Positions 1 through 7,908 are shown, counted from the first letter of the stretch. The stretch: DNA of 33,522 nucleotides from Caballeronia zhejiangensis (GCF_000698575.1 NZ_JFHD01000053.1:1-33522); one strand, 5' to 3'. The notes: a model not told the origin generated them from the letters alone. Made by a program: numbers and translations.

Positions 1-53
1 GCTTCGACGGCGATGCCGGATTGCTGCGCGCGTGCGCCGGAGCGTCGTCATGA
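1..53 (+). CDS. 3' end of an upstream gene (partial)
   Basis: The third reading frame is open from the window edge to a TGA at 51-53 that overlaps the mfnF start in an ATGA arrangement. This translationally coupled overlap is used repeatedly by the other C1 genes here, so a real gene probably ends at this point. Only about 16 residues are visible and nothing in them identifies a family. In GC-rich DNA a short open frame can also arise by chance. Confidence 0.4.
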   Translation, partial: FDGDAGLLRACAGASS

Positions 54-1180
54 CGGCACCGACATTGCACGATGCGCCGGTGTTCGGCTGGGACGTGGGC
101 GGCGCGCACGTCAAGGTGTCGATGGCGACGCGCGCGGGCGTGCTCGCCGACGTCGCGCAATGGGCGTGTCCGCTGTGGCAGGGCATGGCGCACCTGGAAC
201 GCGCGATCGACGCGATGTTCGAGCGCTGGCCCGCCGCCGCCGATCCGGCCGCGCGCCACGCCGTCACGATGACGGGCGAAATGGTCGATCTCTTCGCCGA
301 CCGCGCCGAGGGCGTGCGTGCGTTGACGCGCGCGCTTGCGCAAAGGCTCGGGCCGCGCACGATGTTTTTCGCCGGCGACGCGGGCTGGCTCGCGCGCTCG
401 GCGTGCGCGGAACACTGGCGCAAGGTCGCATCGGCGAACTGGCTCGCGACCGCGCAATGGGTCGCGGCGTGCCTGCCGGATGCGCTGCTCGTCGATATCG
501 GCAGCACGACGACGGACATCATTCCGATCGTCGGCAGACGCGTCGTGGCGCGCGGCACCAGCGACGCCGAACGGCTCGTGAGCGGTGAGCTCGTGTATCA
601 GGGCGTGGTGCGAACGCCGTTGTGCGGGCTCGCGCATCGCATCGCGTTTCGCGGCGAGCACGCCGGCGTGATGAACGAATGGTTCGCGACGACCGCGGAT
701 GTCTATCGTCTGACGGGCGAGTTGTGGCCCGAGCACGACCAGCATCCGAGCGCCGACAACGGGCCGAAGACGCAGGCTGCGAGCCGCGTCCGGATTGCGC
801 GGATGATCGGCCGCGACGCCGCCGATGCGAGCGATGCGGAGTGGCGGCGTTTCGCGCAGGGCTGGCGGCGCGAGCAATTGCGCGCGCTGGAGACGAATCT
901 GGCGCGCGTCGTTGCGCAGGATGCGGCGCTGGCGGCGGCGCCGATCGTGGGCGCGGGTTGCGGGCGCTTTCTGGCGGCGGCGCTGGCGCGGCAGGAGGCG
1001 CGCAGCTATGTCGACTTCGCGCGTCTCGCGGGTATCGACGGCGACGATGCGACGCGTGCCGAATGGGTATCGACGTGCGCGCCGAGCGTGGCGGTTGCGC
1101 TGCTGGCGTCGATGGCGATGAAGGGCGCGGGAGGCAACGAAGCGCATCTGTCGAACGATGCATCGGCGCGCGCTGCGTGA
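50..1180 (+). CDS. mfnF: MfnF-like methanofuran biosynthesis protein (hydantoinase/oxoprolinase-type, H4MPT-linked C1 family)
   Basis: The 376-residue product has the ASKHA-type fold signature of the H4MPT-linked C1-transfer family. The first phosphate loop is GWDVGGAHVK (residues 13-22), a TMTGEMVDLF segment follows (73-82), and the second phosphate loop is VDIGSTTTD (148-156). The archaeal member MfnF joins the aminomethylfuran diphosphate unit to gamma-glutamyl-tyramine in methanofuran synthesis; bacterial methylotrophs make a related methylofuran. I chose the ATG at 50 because it overlaps the upstream stop (ATGA) and starts just ahead of the conserved N-terminus. The MfnE-like kinase gene follows after 68 bp, which would supply the activated furan, so the pair makes biochemical sense. 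The family is clear; the exact bacterial reaction is inferred from the archaeal enzyme. Confidence 0.85.
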   Translation: MTAPTLHDAPVFGWDVGGAHVKVSMATRAGVLADVAQWACPLWQGMAHLERAIDAMFERWPAAADPAARHAVTMTGEMVDLFADRAEGVRALTRALAQRLGPRTMFFAGDAGWLARSACAEHWRKVASANWLATAQWVAACLPDALLVDIGSTTTDIIPIVGRRVVARGTSDAERLVSGELVYQGVVRTPLCGLAHRIAFRGEHAGVMNEWFATTADVYRLTGELWPEHDQHPSADNGPKTQAASRVRIARMIGRDAADASDAEWRRFAQGWRREQLRALETNLARVVAQDAALAAAPIVGAGCGRFLAAALARQEARSYVDFARLAGIDGDDATRAEWVSTCAPSVAVALLASMAMKGAGGNEAHLSNDASARAA

Positions 1181-1248
1181 TAGCGTGCGAAACATAGCGA
1201 AGGACGCGGGTGCGTGGCCCGCCGGCTTGATCGAACGAGGACAGGAAT

Positions 1249-1836
1249 ATGTGGGTGGTGAAGATCGGGGGAAGCCTGAGTCACGACCCGGCGCTGCGCG
1301 AGTGGTTGACGCGGCTATGGGAAGTGGGCGGCGGGCGCGTCGTGATCGTGCCGGGCGGCGGCGATTTCGCGGACGCGGTGCGGCAGTATCAGCAGGAGTG
1401 GCATTTCGACGATCTCGCGGCTCACAACATGTGTCTGCTCGCGATGGCGCAGTACGCGATTCTGATGCAGGGCGTGGTGCCGGAGCTCGTGCTGGCGTCG
1501 AACGAGGATAGGATTCGGCGCGCGTTGCGCGATGGGCGTGTGGCGGTTTGGGTTCCGACCGATCTGATGCGCTCGACGCCCGATTCCATGACGAACTGGG
1601 ATACCACTTCGGATTCGCTCGCCGCGTGGCTTTCTACTTCGCTTAATGCGGAGCGGTTGATGATCGTGAAGTCTTGCGAGGTCGAGGCGAATGCGCCGCT
1701 CGAGGCGCTGGCTTCTAAAGGCATTCTGGATCGGCGGTTTGCGGCTTATGTGCGGGATGCAAATTATGTCGTCGAGGTTTTGAGTAAGTCCGATGTAGGG
1801 GTTATGCGGGATCGATTGCTCAACGTGGCGGTTTGA
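1249..1836 (+). CDS. mfnE: MfnE-like aminomethylfuran-phosphate kinase (amino-acid kinase fold)
   Basis: The 195-residue product is a small amino-acid-kinase-fold protein. It has the N-terminal VVKIGGSL strand-loop (residues 3-10), the glycine-rich VIVPGGGDF segment (32-40) and the late WDTTSDSLAAWL motif that binds nucleotide in this fold. Archaeal MfnE phosphorylates aminomethylfuran phosphate to the diphosphate used by MfnF. The length suits that subfamily and is short for glutamate or aspartate kinases. A purine-rich GAGGACAGGA lies just before the ATG. The gene is downstream of mfnF on the same strand, and repeat copy A begins 37 bp after its stop. The last third uses more AT-rich codons than the rest of the operon. 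Confidence 0.82.
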   Translation: MWVVKIGGSLSHDPALREWLTRLWEVGGGRVVIVPGGGDFADAVRQYQQEWHFDDLAAHNMCLLAMAQYAILMQGVVPELVLASNEDRIRRALRDGRVAVWVPTDLMRSTPDSMTNWDTTSDSLAAWLSTSLNAERLMIVKSCEVEANAPLEALASKGILDRRFAAYVRDANYVVEVLSKSDVGVMRDRLLNVAV

Positions 1837-1872
1837 ATTTTCTTCGCTTTTGGTTTTGCTTATCGCTTTTGA

Positions 1873-2514
1873 TTTCGCCGGATCCCGTTTTCGTGTCGGT
1901 CTATTAGCACTGCCCCTGTGCGGGGCGGCAGTCACTTTCTTTGCTGCTGCAAAGAAAGTAACCAAAGAAAGCAGCTTCCGATACGCCCGCGGTCACACGC
2001 AATTTGGGTAGTCCTCTCGTCCATCGTGGGCTGCCTAAAGAGTGCCCTCATCACAATCACCGGGCTTGGCTCGCGCACGGTCTGTCACATCGCACCACAC
2101 AACAATCTGGTTCAGCACCACATAGCTCCGGCCCGCTTCGCGGCCGACCGGTCAATCGGGACTGCACGTGCTGCTCTACTAACGTCTCCATCTCACTGCA
2201 ATCGCCGCCCTTTTGGTTTCCCTTGCAGACCCAGCGGCAGCGCGTAGCGCTGTGCCGAAGCCATTTCGTGCTGAACCAGCGCCCTCGAAGTTATTGGTTG
2301 GCAGACCGTGTGCGAGCCACGCCCGATTAGGTGTTTGAGGGCACTCTTTAGGCGAGTGCCGCCTGTGACGAGAGGACTACCCAAATTGCGTGTGACCGCG
2401 GGCCGTGACGAGCTGCTTTCTTTGCTTACTTTCTTTGCAGCAGCAAAGAAAGTGAGTGCCGCCCCGCACAGGGGCAACGCTAATAGACCGACGCGAAACC
2501 GGGGTCCGGCGAAA
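1873..2514. repeat. Dispersed near-palindromic repeat, copy A (642 bp)
   Basis: This stretch fills the gap between the converging mfnE and mfnB genes and has no credible gene. It opens with TTTCGCCGGATCC and closes with the inverted GGTCCGGCGAAA. Each arm carries a GCCCC-TGTGC-GGGGC hairpin and a perfect 11-bp stem ACTTTCTTTGC/GCAAAGAAAGT with a 4-nt loop (1934-1959 and 2428-2453). The outer 150 bp or so of the two arms are closely complementary, then weaker complementarity continues toward a core of about 150-200 bp. The core has its own hairpin around CAGCGC-TAC-GCGCTG. The core of copy A is inverted relative to copies B, C and D. A T-rich tract precedes the left end. No transposase is encoded. 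Confidence 0.85.
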
Positions 2515-2535
2515 AAGCCCCCGAATAACAAACGC

Positions 2536-3225
2536 TCAGCGAGCAAGATGCAAAGCCCGAACCCACTTCTCGACGCGAAGCGGATCAAGCCTCCCAGTAC
2601 GTCCATCGCGCTCATCGCAAAGAGCCCCACGAAACCCGGCGATATCCGGCGCGAGCAAACGAATCCTGTCGAGATCGTCCCACCTCAAAGATCCGGCGAC
2701 GGCAATCATCGTCCCCCGCTTGCGCGCATCGCCGATGCAGGAAGCAAGCGCCCCCACATCGACGCAATCGAACAACGTGCGCCCGTCCTTGCTCGCCGTA
2801 TCGAACACGATGCCCACAAAGCCCAGTTGCGCCGCAAGCGCGGCCAGTTCGCGATCCACGCCATCGTCGGATAACAACACCGGCACGACAGCCGCCGGCA
2901 AGCTCGCCAGATGCCGCAAGCACGCAAAAGCGCCCGCCCCGGGCGACACCCCGACCTTCACATAATCGACGCCCGTAGCCGCGACATCGAGCACGCGCGC
3001 GGTCATCTCGTCGAGCGCATCGTTGGGCAAATCGCCGATCGTCGCGCTGATCGGCCGCACCGCATACCGCGCACGCAACGCCCCCACGATACGCGCGATA
3101 TCGCCGATCGCAACAGCGCCCAGCGCGCCCGCGCCCGGCTCCTTCAGGTCGATCAGTTCGGCGCCGGCGTCCGCCGCATCGAAGGCTTCGTCGGCCGAGC
3201 GGACGCTCGCGAGCAATGCGGTCAT
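2536..3225 (-). CDS. mfnB: MfnB, (5-formylfuran-3-yl)methyl phosphate synthase (DUF556)
   Basis: The 229-residue TIM-barrel protein belongs to the MfnB/DUF556 family, which converts two glyceraldehyde-3-phosphate molecules into the furan phosphate that begins methanofuran synthesis. Recognisable blocks are ELIDLKEP with Lys28, DYVKVGVSPGAG with Lys90, FDTASKDG with Lys146, and GFRGALC near residue 198. These lysines match the Schiff-base and phosphate-binding positions expected for the family. The ATG at 3225 has a CTGGAG ribosome site about 8 nt upstream. The gene lies 36 bp after the DUF447 gene and is probably the last gene of a pqqA-DUF447-mfnB transcript. It converges on mfnE across repeat copy A. 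Identity is confident. Confidence 0.9.
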   Translation of the reverse strand: MTALLASVRSADEAFDAADAGAELIDLKEPGAGALGAVAIGDIARIVGALRARYAVRPISATIGDLPNDALDEMTARVLDVAATGVDYVKVGVSPGAGAFACLRHLASLPAAVVPVLLSDDGVDRELAALAAQLGFVGIVFDTASKDGRTLFDCVDVGALASCIGDARKRGTMIAVAGSLRWDDLDRIRLLAPDIAGFRGALCDERDGRTGRLDPLRVEKWVRALHLAR

Positions 3226-3261
3226 CGTCGAAACTCCAGAGGGATGGCTACGGAAAACGCG

Positions 3262-3828
3262 TCAGCTCACAGCCTTCGCGCGATGCGCCTCGATCGCCTG
3301 CAAAAGCCATTGCCAGGCCTCGCGCTCGGCGTCGCCCGCAGTCTTGTCGATGGCGATCCGCAAATACGCCACCTCGCTATCCACCTTTTCAGGCGGCAAC
3401 ATGAACAGCCGGCTCACGAGAATCGCGCCTTCGACAACCGCCGCCTGCGCGCGATTGAAGCCCGGAAACGGCGCATGCGTCTCGCGATGCACACATTCCA
3501 TGCGCAACGTCGGGCGCGCTTCGTCATCGAGAAGTTCGGCGAGACGCAGCTCGATATGCGCGAGCGTCGATGCGAGCCGCACGCTTGGCACCGTGCTCGC
3601 GGCAACCGTCGGCCAGTCGCGCGCAATGCCCGTCACGCAGCCCGCGAACACGCGCACGTCCGTCGTCAGATTGATGACGGCGCTCTTCGTCGCGATGACG
3701 TTATCGAGCGTCGTCGACGGACGGAACGGCGCAAGAATCGCGAGGCCCTCTTCGAAGCGCACGCCCATCGGCGCGATATGCGGCCGGCCATCGCGATCCG
3801 CGGTCGTGACGATGGTCTCGTAAATCAT
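3262..3828 (-). CDS. DUF447 family protein, possible flavin-binding protein of H4MPT methylotrophs
   Basis: The 188-residue product begins with the typical DUF447 opening, MIYETIVTTAD followed by RPHIAPMGVR. That opening resembles an FMN-binding split-barrel domain. The C-terminal half contains a HAPFPGFNRAQAAVVEGAIL segment and a helical tail. DUF447 proteins occur in methanogens and in bacteria with the H4MPT pathway, and their reaction is not established as far as I know. The start at 3828 puts the conserved MIYET at the N-terminus; the open frame extends only 10 codons further. The gene lies between pqqA (80 bp upstream) and mfnB (36 bp downstream), which favours a role in making or reducing a C1 cofactor. 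The family is confident, the function unknown. Confidence 0.8.
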   Translation of the reverse strand: MIYETIVTTADRDGRPHIAPMGVRFEEGLAILAPFRPSTTLDNVIATKSAVINLTTDVRVFAGCVTGIARDWPTVAASTVPSVRLASTLAHIELRLAELLDDEARPTLRMECVHRETHAPFPGFNRAQAAVVEGAILVSRLFMLPPEKVDSEVAYLRIAIDKTAGDAEREAWQWLLQAIEAHRAKAVS

Positions 3829-3908
3829 GATGGTCGGCGAAAGTATTCGTAGCCGCACGAAAGAGCCGCCATCGCTTCGATGCGGCTTCGTGCGGGTTCG
3901 GTCCGCGT

Positions 3909-3983
3909 TTAGCGGGTGGCGATATACATCGTGATTTCAAAACCAAAACGCATATCGGTGAAGCTCGGCGTAGTCCATTGCAT
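3909..3983 (-). CDS. pqqA: PqqA, peptide precursor of pyrroloquinoline quinone
   Basis: This 24-codon gene encodes the PQQ precursor peptide. It begins MQWTTPSF and contains GFEITMY, which places the two residues that are cross-linked into PQQ at Glu16 and Tyr20 with the required three-residue spacing. A strong ribosome site, CTGGAGG, precedes the ATG. No pqqB, C, D or E gene is in the window, so this is an orphan or extra pqqA working with biosynthetic enzymes encoded elsewhere. A perfect sigma-54 promoter lies 107 nt upstream, and DUF447 and mfnB follow on the same strand. PQQ is the cofactor of the XoxF enzyme encoded at 29.1 kb, so its supply and its use may be co-controlled. Confidence 0.93.
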   Translation of the reverse strand: MQWTTPSFTDMRFGFEITMYIATR

Positions 3984-4089
3984 GGGCGTTCCTCCAGATG
4001 AGTCGGGTTGATGCCTCGATACCGCTTCGATGATTTGCCGATGCGGACGAATCCGCCAGGCGGCCGGGAGGGGGCCGGCCCTTCGACGA

Positions 4090-4105
4090 TGCAAGCGCCA
4101 TGCCA
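4090..4105 (-). promoter_or_regulatory. Sigma-54 (-24/-12) promoter of pqqA-DUF447-mfnB
   Basis: On the minus strand the sequence is TGGCATG-GCGC-TTGCA. This matches the full sigma-54 consensus TGGCAYG-N4-TTGCW, with the invariant GG and GC exactly 10 nt apart. It would start transcription about 95 nt before the pqqA ATG. A sigma-54 activator gene is present at 17339-19396. Confidence 0.8.
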
Positions 4106-4155
4106 ATGACATGAAGCGGATGCCGAAGAGCGCGGCTCGCTCATCATGCGCGCCG

Positions 4156-4179
4156 ACTGTGACGAAATCAGAACACAGT
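4156..4179. promoter_or_regulatory. Possible activator site upstream of the pqqA promoter
   Basis: An inverted repeat ACTGTG-N12-CACAGT lies about 50 bp upstream of the -24 element of pqqA. A similar dyad, ACTGTT-N11-CACAGT, lies upstream of the xoxF sigma-54 promoter. The spacers differ by one base, so a shared activator is an inference and not a proven match. Confidence 0.4.
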
Positions 4180-4222
4180 GTCCCATTGCTTCGTTCATAA
4201 ACGCATCAGGGCTATTCCCGAC

Positions 4223-4236
4223 TAAGGCATCGCTTA
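4223..4236 (+). promoter_or_regulatory. Possible CbbR (LysR-type) operator upstream of cbbL
   Basis: The sequence TAAG-GCATCG-CTTA is an inverted repeat and fits the TNA-N7/8-TNA pattern reported for CbbR sites. It lies about 140 bp before the cbbL start in the 392-bp pqqA-cbbL intergenic region. No cbbR gene is in the window; cbb operons usually have one divergent from cbbL, and here pqqA takes that place. Short dyads are common by chance, so the support is weak. Confidence 0.3.
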
Positions 4237-4375
4237 AGCCCGGGCAAGTAATTCGTGAATTCCTTTCTGTGCGACGCGTGCTTACTCTGCAATGACAGCA
4301 GGGCGCGGTTCACAAGCGGCGATCGCTTCGAGCAGCACCGCGACGCCACTCTCATCTCACTGTCGAGGAAACGGA

Positions 4376-5869
4376 ATGAACGACTTCAGCAAGGCCGCCG
4401 TCGAGGCGGTGCGCAATCCGTCCGATCCGCGCTCGCGCTATGCGGCCGGCGTCATGAAGTATCGCGAGATGGGCTACTGGCAGCCCGATTACACGCCGAA
4501 GGACACCGACGTCATCGCGCTCTTTCGCATCACGCCGCAAGCGGGTGTCGAGCCGGAGGAAGCGGCTGCGGCCGTGGCGGGCGAGTCGTCGACGGCGACA
4601 TGGACGGTCGTGTGGACCGACCGTCTCACTGCATGCGACATGTACCGCGCGAAGGCGTATCGCGTCGAACCGGTGCCGAATGCGCGCGCCGACGAGCCGC
4701 AGTACTTCGCTTACATCGCGTACGAACTCGATCTTTTCGAAGAGGGATCGGTCGCGAACCTGACGGCGTCGATCATCGGCAATGTGTTCGGCTTCAAGCC
4801 GTTGAAGGCGCTGCGGCTCGAAGACATGCGTATTCCCGTTGCGTATCTGAAGACGTTTCAGGGACCGCCGACGGGCATCGTCGTCGAACGCGAGCGGCTC
4901 GATAAATACGGACGTCCGCTGCTCGGTGCGACCGTGAAGCCGAAGCTCGGCTTGTCGGGAAAGAACTATGGGCGCGTCGTGTACGAAGGCTTGAAAGGCG
5001 GGCTCGATTTTCTGAAGGACGACGAGAACATCAATTCGCAGGCGTTCATGCACTGGCGCGATCGTTACCTCTTCGCGATGGAAGCGGTGAGCCGCGCGCA
5101 AGCCGAGACCGGCGAAGTGAAGGGTCACTATCTGAACGTGACGGCCGGCACGATGGAAGACATGTACGAGCGCGCGGAATTCGCGAAGGAACTCGGGTCG
5201 TGCATCGTGATGATCGATCTCGTGATCGGCTGGACCGCTATTCAGTCGATGTCGAAGTGGGCGCGTCGCAACGACATGATCCTGCATCTGCATCGCGCGG
5301 GACATGGGACTTATACGCGGCAGCGCAATCATGGCATCTCGTTTCGCGTGATCGCGAAGTGGCTGCGGATGGCGGGCGTCGATCATGCTCATGCGGGCAC
5401 TGCCGTCGGCAAGCTGGAAGGCGATCCGTTGTCGGTGCAGGGCTATTACAACGTGTGCCGCGAGGCGCGCAATGAGCCTGATCGGTCGCGAGGGATCTTC
5501 TTCGATCAACCGTGGGCGGGGTTGCGCAAGGTGATGCCGGTGGCATCGGGCGGGATTCACGCAGGGCAGATGCATCAGTTGCTCGATCTCTTTGGAGATG
5601 ACTGCATTCTGCAATTCGGCGGCGGGACGATTGGACATCCGCAAGGGATTCAGGCCGGGGCGACGGCCAATCGCGTCGCGCTCGAAGCCATGGTGAAAGC
5701 GCGGAATGAAGGGCGGGATATTGCTCGTGAAGGCCCCGATATTCTTGAAACCGCCGCGCGGAGGTGTACGCCGTTGCAGCAGGCGCTCGATACCTGGCGC
5801 GATGTCACTTTCAACTATGCGTCGACGGATACGCCGGATTTTGCTGTTACTGCTACGGCGGGGGTATAA
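4376..5869 (+). CDS. cbbL: RuBisCO large subunit, form IC (red-type)
   Basis: The 497-residue product is the catalytic subunit of ribulose-1,5-bisphosphate carboxylase, the CO2-fixing step of the Calvin cycle. The N-terminus (MNDFSKAAVEAV) and the length match red-type form IC enzymes of proteobacteria. Catalytic Lys188 lies in GATVKPKLGLSGKNYG. The carbamylated lysine is Lys214 in the GGLDFLKDDENIN block, followed by the Mg ligands Asp216 and Glu217. The HLHRAGHGTYTRQ and QFGGGTIGHPQG blocks are intact. I chose the ATG at 4376 because a GAGGAAACGG ribosome site precedes it and the conserved family start coincides with it. It is the first gene of the cbb operon. Unusually, cbbS is separated from it by 686 bp holding a repeat element. 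Confidence 0.97.
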   Translation: MNDFSKAAVEAVRNPSDPRSRYAAGVMKYREMGYWQPDYTPKDTDVIALFRITPQAGVEPEEAAAAVAGESSTATWTVVWTDRLTACDMYRAKAYRVEPVPNARADEPQYFAYIAYELDLFEEGSVANLTASIIGNVFGFKPLKALRLEDMRIPVAYLKTFQGPPTGIVVERERLDKYGRPLLGATVKPKLGLSGKNYGRVVYEGLKGGLDFLKDDENINSQAFMHWRDRYLFAMEAVSRAQAETGEVKGHYLNVTAGTMEDMYERAEFAKELGSCIVMIDLVIGWTAIQSMSKWARRNDMILHLHRAGHGTYTRQRNHGISFRVIAKWLRMAGVDHAHAGTAVGKLEGDPLSVQGYYNVCREARNEPDRSRGIFFDQPWAGLRKVMPVASGGIHAGQMHQLLDLFGDDCILQFGGGTIGHPQGIQAGATANRVALEAMVKARNEGRDIAREGPDILETAARRCTPLQQALDTWRDVTFNYASTDTPDFAVTATAGV

Positions 5870-5884
5870 GAGGTTTGTTGTTGT

Positions 5885-6513
5885 CGCCGGATCCCGTTTT
5901 CGTGTCGGTCTATTAGCACTGCCCCTGTGCGGGGCGGCAGTCACTTTCTTTGCTGCTGCAAAGAAAGTAACCAAAGAAAGCAGCTTTTCAGGCCCGCGGT
6001 CACACGCACGTTGGGTAGTTCTCTCGTCCCAGGCGGCACTCGCCTAAAGAGTGCCCTCAAACACCTAATCGGGCTTGGATCGCGCACGGTCTGCCGCCCG
6101 AAGGTGTTGAGGACACTGGTTCAGCACGAAACTGCTTCGGCACAGCGCTACGCGCTGCCGCCGGGTCCGCAAGGGAAACCAAAGGGCGGCGATTGCAGTG
6201 AGATGGAGACGTTAGTAGAGAAGCACGCGCGGACCCGATTGACCGGGTCGGCCGCGAAGCGGGCTGGAGCTATTTCGTGCTGAACCAGTTTGTTATGTGG
6301 TGCGATGTTACAGACCGTGCGCGAGCCAAGCCCGATGGGGTGTTTGGGGGCACTCTTTAGGCAGCCCACGATGGACGAGAGGACTACCCAAATTGCGTGT
6401 GACCGCGGGCGTATCGGAAGCTGCTTTCTTTGCTTACTTTCTTTGCAGCAGCAAAGAAAGTGAGTGCCGCCCCGCACAGGGGCAACGCTAATAGACCGCC
6501 GCGAACACAGGAT
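5885..6513. repeat. Dispersed near-palindromic repeat, copy B, between cbbL and cbbS
   Basis: The copy has the same arm-core-arm design as copy A with its core in the opposite orientation. The 11-bp hairpins lie at 5943-5968 and 6436-6461. The left end CGCCGGATCC is present, but the right end stops at GGAT and lacks the final CCGGCGAAA, so this copy is slightly truncated. It sits entirely between two genes whose products are needed in equal amounts. Any cbbLS transcript must cross about 630 nt of self-complementary RNA. I see no real open reading frame, transposase or promoter in it. Confidence 0.85.
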
Positions 6514-6555
6514 TTCATAGAAGCAGCATGAACCAATCAACCTAAGGATGCCGAA

Positions 6556-6972
6556 ATGAACATCACCCAAGGAACATTCTCCTTCCTGCCACCATTAACC
6601 GACGAAGAAATATCCGCACAAATCAATTACGCGTTAGAGCAAGGCTGGGCCTGCTCGGTAGAATACACCGACGATCCCCATCCAAGGAATACGTATTGGG
6701 AAATGTGGGGCCTCCCCATGTTCGACCTCCACGATGCCGCCGGCGTGCTGATGGAAGTGAACGAATGCCGCAAGACGTATCCGAACCACTACATCAAAGT
6801 AAACGCCTTCGACTCCGTCCGCGGATTCGAAACGATGCGCCTCTCGTTCATGGTGAATCGCCCAGCGGAAGAACGAGGCTTCCGACTCGAACGCCAGGAC
6901 GACAGAAGCCGCATCCAGCGCTATGCGATCCGCACCTACGCAACCGATCGCCCGAGCGGCGAGCGTTATTGA
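6556..6972 (+). CDS. cbbS: RuBisCO small subunit, form IC
   Basis: The 138-residue product has the red-type small-subunit layout. It opens MNITQGTFSFLPPLTDEEI, which is shared with CbbX-dependent enzymes. The YWEMWGLPMF block sits at about residues 48-57. The long C-terminal extension of red-type subunits (RPAEERGFRLERQ onward) is present and forms the central beta-barrel of the holoenzyme. A CTAAGGA ribosome site precedes the ATG. cbbX begins 15 bp after the stop. The gap to cbbL is occupied by repeat copy B, so cbbS may depend on readthrough, RNA processing or its own promoter. Confidence 0.96.
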   Translation: MNITQGTFSFLPPLTDEEISAQINYALEQGWACSVEYTDDPHPRNTYWEMWGLPMFDLHDAAGVLMEVNECRKTYPNHYIKVNAFDSVRGFETMRLSFMVNRPAEERGFRLERQDDRSRIQRYAIRTYATDRPSGERY

Positions 6973-6987
6973 TGAGGAACACCGACC

Positions 6988-7908
6988 ATGAACGCCGAAG
7001 CCACGCTCGAAGAAGCGCCGCAAGCGAAAGCGATGCACGCCGACCTGATGGCGCTCTATCGCGAATCGCGCATCGGCGAAGTACTGGCGGAACTGGACCG
7101 CGATCTCATCGGCCTCGCGCCGGTCAAGACGCGCATCCGCGAGATCGCCGCCCATCTGCTCGTGGAGCGCGCCCGCGAGACACTCGGTATCGCATCGGGT
7201 GCGCCCACGCTGCACATGTGCTTCTCGGGCAATCCCGGAACCGGCAAGACCACGGTTGCGCTGCGCATGGCGCAAGTGCTGCATCGCCTGGGCTATATCC
7301 GCCGCAATCATCTCGTCTCGGTGACACGCGACGATCTCGTCGGCCAGTACATCGGCCATACCGCGCCCAAAACGCGCGAAGTGCTCAAGCGTGCGATGGG
7401 CGGCGTGCTCTTCATCGACGAGGCCTATTACCTGTATCGCCCGGAAAACGAACGCGACTACGGACAGGAAGCCATTGAAATCCTGCTGCAAACGATGGAG
7501 AACCAGCGCGACGACCTCGTCGTGATCCTCGCGGGATACGAGTCGCGCATGGAGACGTTCTTTCATAGCAACCCGGGCTTTCGTTCGCGCATCGCGCATC
7601 ACCTCGTATTTCCGGACTACGCGCCCGGCGAGCTTCTGCAAATCGCCGAGCACATGCTGAGCGACATGCACTACCGCTTCGACGACGCCGCGCGATGCGC
7701 CTTCGAAGACTATCTCGCGCATCGCATCAGACAGCCGAACTTCGCCAACGCGCGTTCGGTGCGCAATGCGCTGGATCGCGCGCGACTGCGTCAGGCGAAC
7801 CGGCTGTTCGCCGCGGCCGAAAGCGGCAACGGTGTCGCCGATGCCAACGCGCTGATGCAACTCGACGCCAGCGATATCCGCGCGAGCCGCGTGTTCACCG
7901 ATTCATAA
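6988..7908 (+). CDS. cbbX: CbbX, red-type RuBisCO activase (AAA+)
   Basis: The 306-residue AAA+ ATPase removes inhibitory sugar phosphates from red-type RuBisCO by pulling on the large-subunit C-terminus. Walker A is GNPGTGKT (residues 81-88), the pore loop is YIGHT (121-125), Walker B is GVLFIDEAYY (139-148), and NPGFRSRI (195-202) provides the sensor/arginine-finger region. The length is normal for the family. It follows cbbS by 15 bp and precedes the FBPase gene by 16 bp, the order seen in Cupriavidus-type cbb operons. Activity normally depends on RuBP binding. No CbbQ or CbbO gene is present, as expected for a form IC system. Confidence 0.96.
   Translation: MNAEATLEEAPQAKAMHADLMALYRESRIGEVLAELDRDLIGLAPVKTRIREIAAHLLVERARETLGIASGAPTLHMCFSGNPGTGKTTVALRMAQVLHRLGYIRRNHLVSVTRDDLVGQYIGHTAPKTREVLKRAMGGVLFIDEAYYLYRPENERDYGQEAIEILLQTMENQRDDLVVILAGYESRMETFFHSNPGFRSRIAHHLVFPDYAPGELLQIAEHMLSDMHYRFDDAARCAFEDYLAHRIRQPNFANARSVRNALDRARLRQANRLFAAAESGNGVADANALMQLDASDIRASRVFTDS

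Noticed and set aside
1918..2247. Short proteins in the repeat copies, such as those with HFLCCCKES or FFAAAKKV segments
   Set aside because: They appear in several frames and on both strands of every copy, follow the hairpins, and lack ribosome sites and codon bias. They are by-products of the repeat.
1873..2514. Insertion sequence
   Set aside because: No transposase frame, no catalytic motif and no obvious target duplication at the ends. Treated as a non-coding repeat.
4226..4239. Sigma-54 promoter for cbbL
   Set aside because: GG and GC are 10 nt apart, but the flanking bases fit poorly (AGGCATC and AAGCC). The inverted repeat is better explained as a LysR-type site.
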